Below, in pieces: positions 5,735 to 7,033 of a stretch of 7,033 nt of DNA. The first letter of the stretch is position 1; the number at the start of each line of letters is the position of its first letter. The stretch covers positions 1 through 7,033 of the forward strand of contig RGVT01000138.1 in assembly GCA_010027105.1 (NCBI GenBank), given 5' to 3'. The notes beneath the pieces are model-generated. The model was given only the letters and a program-made list of their open reading frames with translations. It searched no databases and was not told the origin of the DNA. The stretch is from Planctomycetia bacterium (GTDB taxonomy: Bacteria; Planctomycetota; Planctomycetia; Pirellulales; UBA1268). Position numbers and translations under genes: made by a program.

Positions 5735-7033
5735 AGGGCGACTGGCGCACCTGGCTCGTGATCGGGGCGACCGGTTTCGGCGGGCCGGCAGGGCAGATCG
5801 CGATCCTGCACCGCGAGGTCGTGGAGCGGCGCACATGGCTCGATGAGGAGGAGTTCGTGGCGGCGCTCAGGGTGTGCATGCTGCTGCCCGGCCCGGAAGC
5901 GCAGCAGCTGGCGACGTACGTCGGCTGGCGGCGCGGCGGCATCGGCGGCGGGCTCGTGGCGGGCAGCCTGTTCGTGGTGCCGGGCGCCCTGCTCGTGACG
6001 CTGCTCGCCTGGCTGCACGCGGCGGGAGGCTCGCTGCCGCTCGTGAAGTCCGCGTTCGAGGGGACCCGGCCGGCCGTCGTGGCGCTCGTCGCGCTCGCCG
6101 CCTGGCGGATCGGCCGCAAGTCGCTCACGTCGCCGCCGGCCGTCGTCCTCATGCTGGCGGCGCTCGCCGCGCTCGCCACCGGCGCGCCGTTTCCGGCGGT
6201 GGTGGTCGTCGCGGGCCTCGTGGGAGGCCTTGTCATCCCCGTTGCCTCGAAGTCGGCGGGAGTGGGTGAGTCGCAGCATGGCGACGCAGCGAGTTCGGAA
6301 CCCAAGGCACGGTTGGTGCGGCACGTGGCCGCTGTCGCGGTCGTGGCAATCCTCGCCTGGGCGGCCGCGTATGGCGCCGTCGTCGCGGGCGGGCTCGCAG
6401 GGGGCCGCGGCAGCGCGATCGCGCGCTTGTTCACGACGACGACGCTGCTCTCGCTCGGTGGAGCCTATGCCGTGGTGCCGTGGGCGCTCGACGAATCGGT
6501 GGCCCGCGGCTGGCTCGATGCGGGGGAACGGTTCACGGCGCTGGCGATGGGGGAGGCGACGCCGGGCCCGCTGATCCTCGTGGTCACGTTCATCGGGTTC
6601 CTGGCCGGCTGGAAGGCGGTGCCCGCGGCGGCCGCCGCGCAGGCGGGCTGGGCCGGCGCGGGCGTCGCGACGCTGTTCGCGTTTCTCCCGTCGTTCGCGC
6701 TCATCTTCGGCCTGGCGCCGTTCGTGCGTGCGATCCATCCGGCGTCGTGGCTCGGCCGGATGATGACGGCGGTGGGCGCGGCGGTGGTGGCGGCGATCCT
6801 CCTGCTCGCGATGAAACTTGCAGTCGCCGCGTTTGTGCCCGCGGGACGGGTCGATGCCCCGGCGGTAGCCATTGCGCTCGGCTCGGCGGCCGCGCTGCTC
6901 ACCGGCCGGGCTTCGACGCCGGTGGTCGTGCTGGCGACACCGCCGAGCAGGCGGTCCACGTTCGACGCCGTCAGGTCGGCGACGACCGGCTCGATCGCCG
7001 CCGCGGAGTTGATCGCCCCGAGGTGCCGCCCCG
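5731..7033 (+). CDS. chrA: ChrA-family chromate transporter (long form), 3' end open
   Basis: A polytopic inner-membrane protein of the CHR family (TC 2.A.51), known for proton-driven chromate export; the real substrate here is untested. The protein shows the two-half architecture. The first half has GFGGPAGQIAILHREVVE (15-32), WLDEEEF and LLPGPEAQQLATYVGW (51-66). A hydrophilic linker follows at about 172-197. The second half has LLSLGGAYAVVPW (239-251 region), GWLDAGERF and ATPGPLILVVTFIGF (276-290). Many hydrophobic segments lie between. The ATG at 5731 overlaps the previous stop (ATGA), implying coupling; the purine-rich GGGCGGGG upstream is a weak ribosome binding site. No in-frame stop occurs before the window end (434 codons). 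The transporter fold seems complete by about residue 400, so the last 30 or so residues are a polar tail of uncertain reality. Confidence 0.92.
   Translation, partial: MKGDWRTWLVIGATGFGGPAGQIAILHREVVERRTWLDEEEFVAALRVCMLLPGPEAQQLATYVGWRRGGIGGGLVAGSLFVVPGALLVTLLAWLHAAGGSLPLVKSAFEGTRPAVVALVALAAWRIGRKSLTSPPAVVLMLAALAALATGAPFPAVVVVAGLVGGLVIPVASKSAGVGESQHGDAASSEPKARLVRHVAAVAVVAILAWAAAYGAVVAGGLAGGRGSAIARLFTTTTLLSLGGAYAVVPWALDESVARGWLDAGERFTALAMGEATPGPLILVVTFIGFLAGWKAVPAAAAAQAGWAGAGVATLFAFLPSFALIFGLAPFVRAIHPASWLGRMMTAVGAAVVAAILLLAMKLAVAAFVPAGRVDAPAVAIALGSAAALLTGRASTPVVVLATPPSRRSTFDAVRSATTGSIAAAELIAPRCRP
6624..6639. repeat. 16-bp GC palindrome in an alanine run, copy 2
   Basis: CGCGGCGG followed by CCGCCGCG, identical to the core of the palindrome at 5433-5450. 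It lies in a polyalanine stretch of chrA, between a membrane segment ending FLAGWK and the next one. Alanine codon choice is the simplest explanation. Confidence 0.55.

Noticed and set aside
6465..7033. A minus-strand frame at the right edge that reads like a plausible protein (GAINSAAAIEPVVADLTAS...)
   Set aside because: It shares its third-codon positions with the chrA frame, so it inherits the same GC bias. It also overlaps chrA deeply with no stop near the expected convergent end. A real gene entering from the right cannot be fully excluded without sequence beyond 7033.
1..7033. tRNA or rRNA genes, CRISPR arrays, transposons, phage or defence genes
   Set aside because: I found no cloverleaf, rRNA-like segment, spaced direct repeats, transposase motifs or terminal inverted repeats. 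All long stretches are explained by the five genes.

Overview
The window is GC-rich bacterial DNA that is almost entirely coding. It most likely comes from a Planctomycetota chromosome (a Pirellulales-like genome or metagenome-assembled genome). That placement is my inference from three things: the stand-alone Aas-type acyl-ACP/acyl-CoA ligase, the style of the leucyl-tRNA synthetase with its insert and degenerate zinc-knuckle region, and the lack of a Shine-Dalgarno sequence in front of several genes. I see no rRNA, tRNA, CRISPR array, insertion sequence or integrase.

Layout. On the minus strand, reading leftwards from about 3103, there is leuS (leucyl-tRNA synthetase). After a gap of about 190 bases comes the first 47 codons of glgC (glucose-1-phosphate adenylyltransferase), which runs off the left edge. 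On the plus strand, divergent from leuS across a 126-base gap, is a three-gene run. It consists of an Aas-type AMP-forming acyl ligase, a 302-residue protein that looks like a worn-down relative of glycoside hydrolase family 2, and a long-form ChrA-family (chromate transporter) membrane protein that is still open at the right edge. The three genes overlap by four bases at each junction (GTGA, then ATGA). They are therefore probably one translationally coupled operon.

Two genes are broken in the sequence as given. In leuS the last 42 codons sit in a different frame from the first 879, and roughly ten residues of a conserved C-terminal motif are missing. This looks like a deletion of about 29 bases. 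In the acyl ligase a G5 run shifts the frame just before the C-terminal subdomain, which carries the catalytic A10 lysine. Downstream coding is intact in both cases, so these are very recent mutations or, more probably, sequencing or assembly errors.

I found no clear new defence, mobile or biosynthetic system. The most novel item is the GH2-like protein, which lacks the usual catalytic signature, held between a lipid-activating enzyme and an ion transporter.
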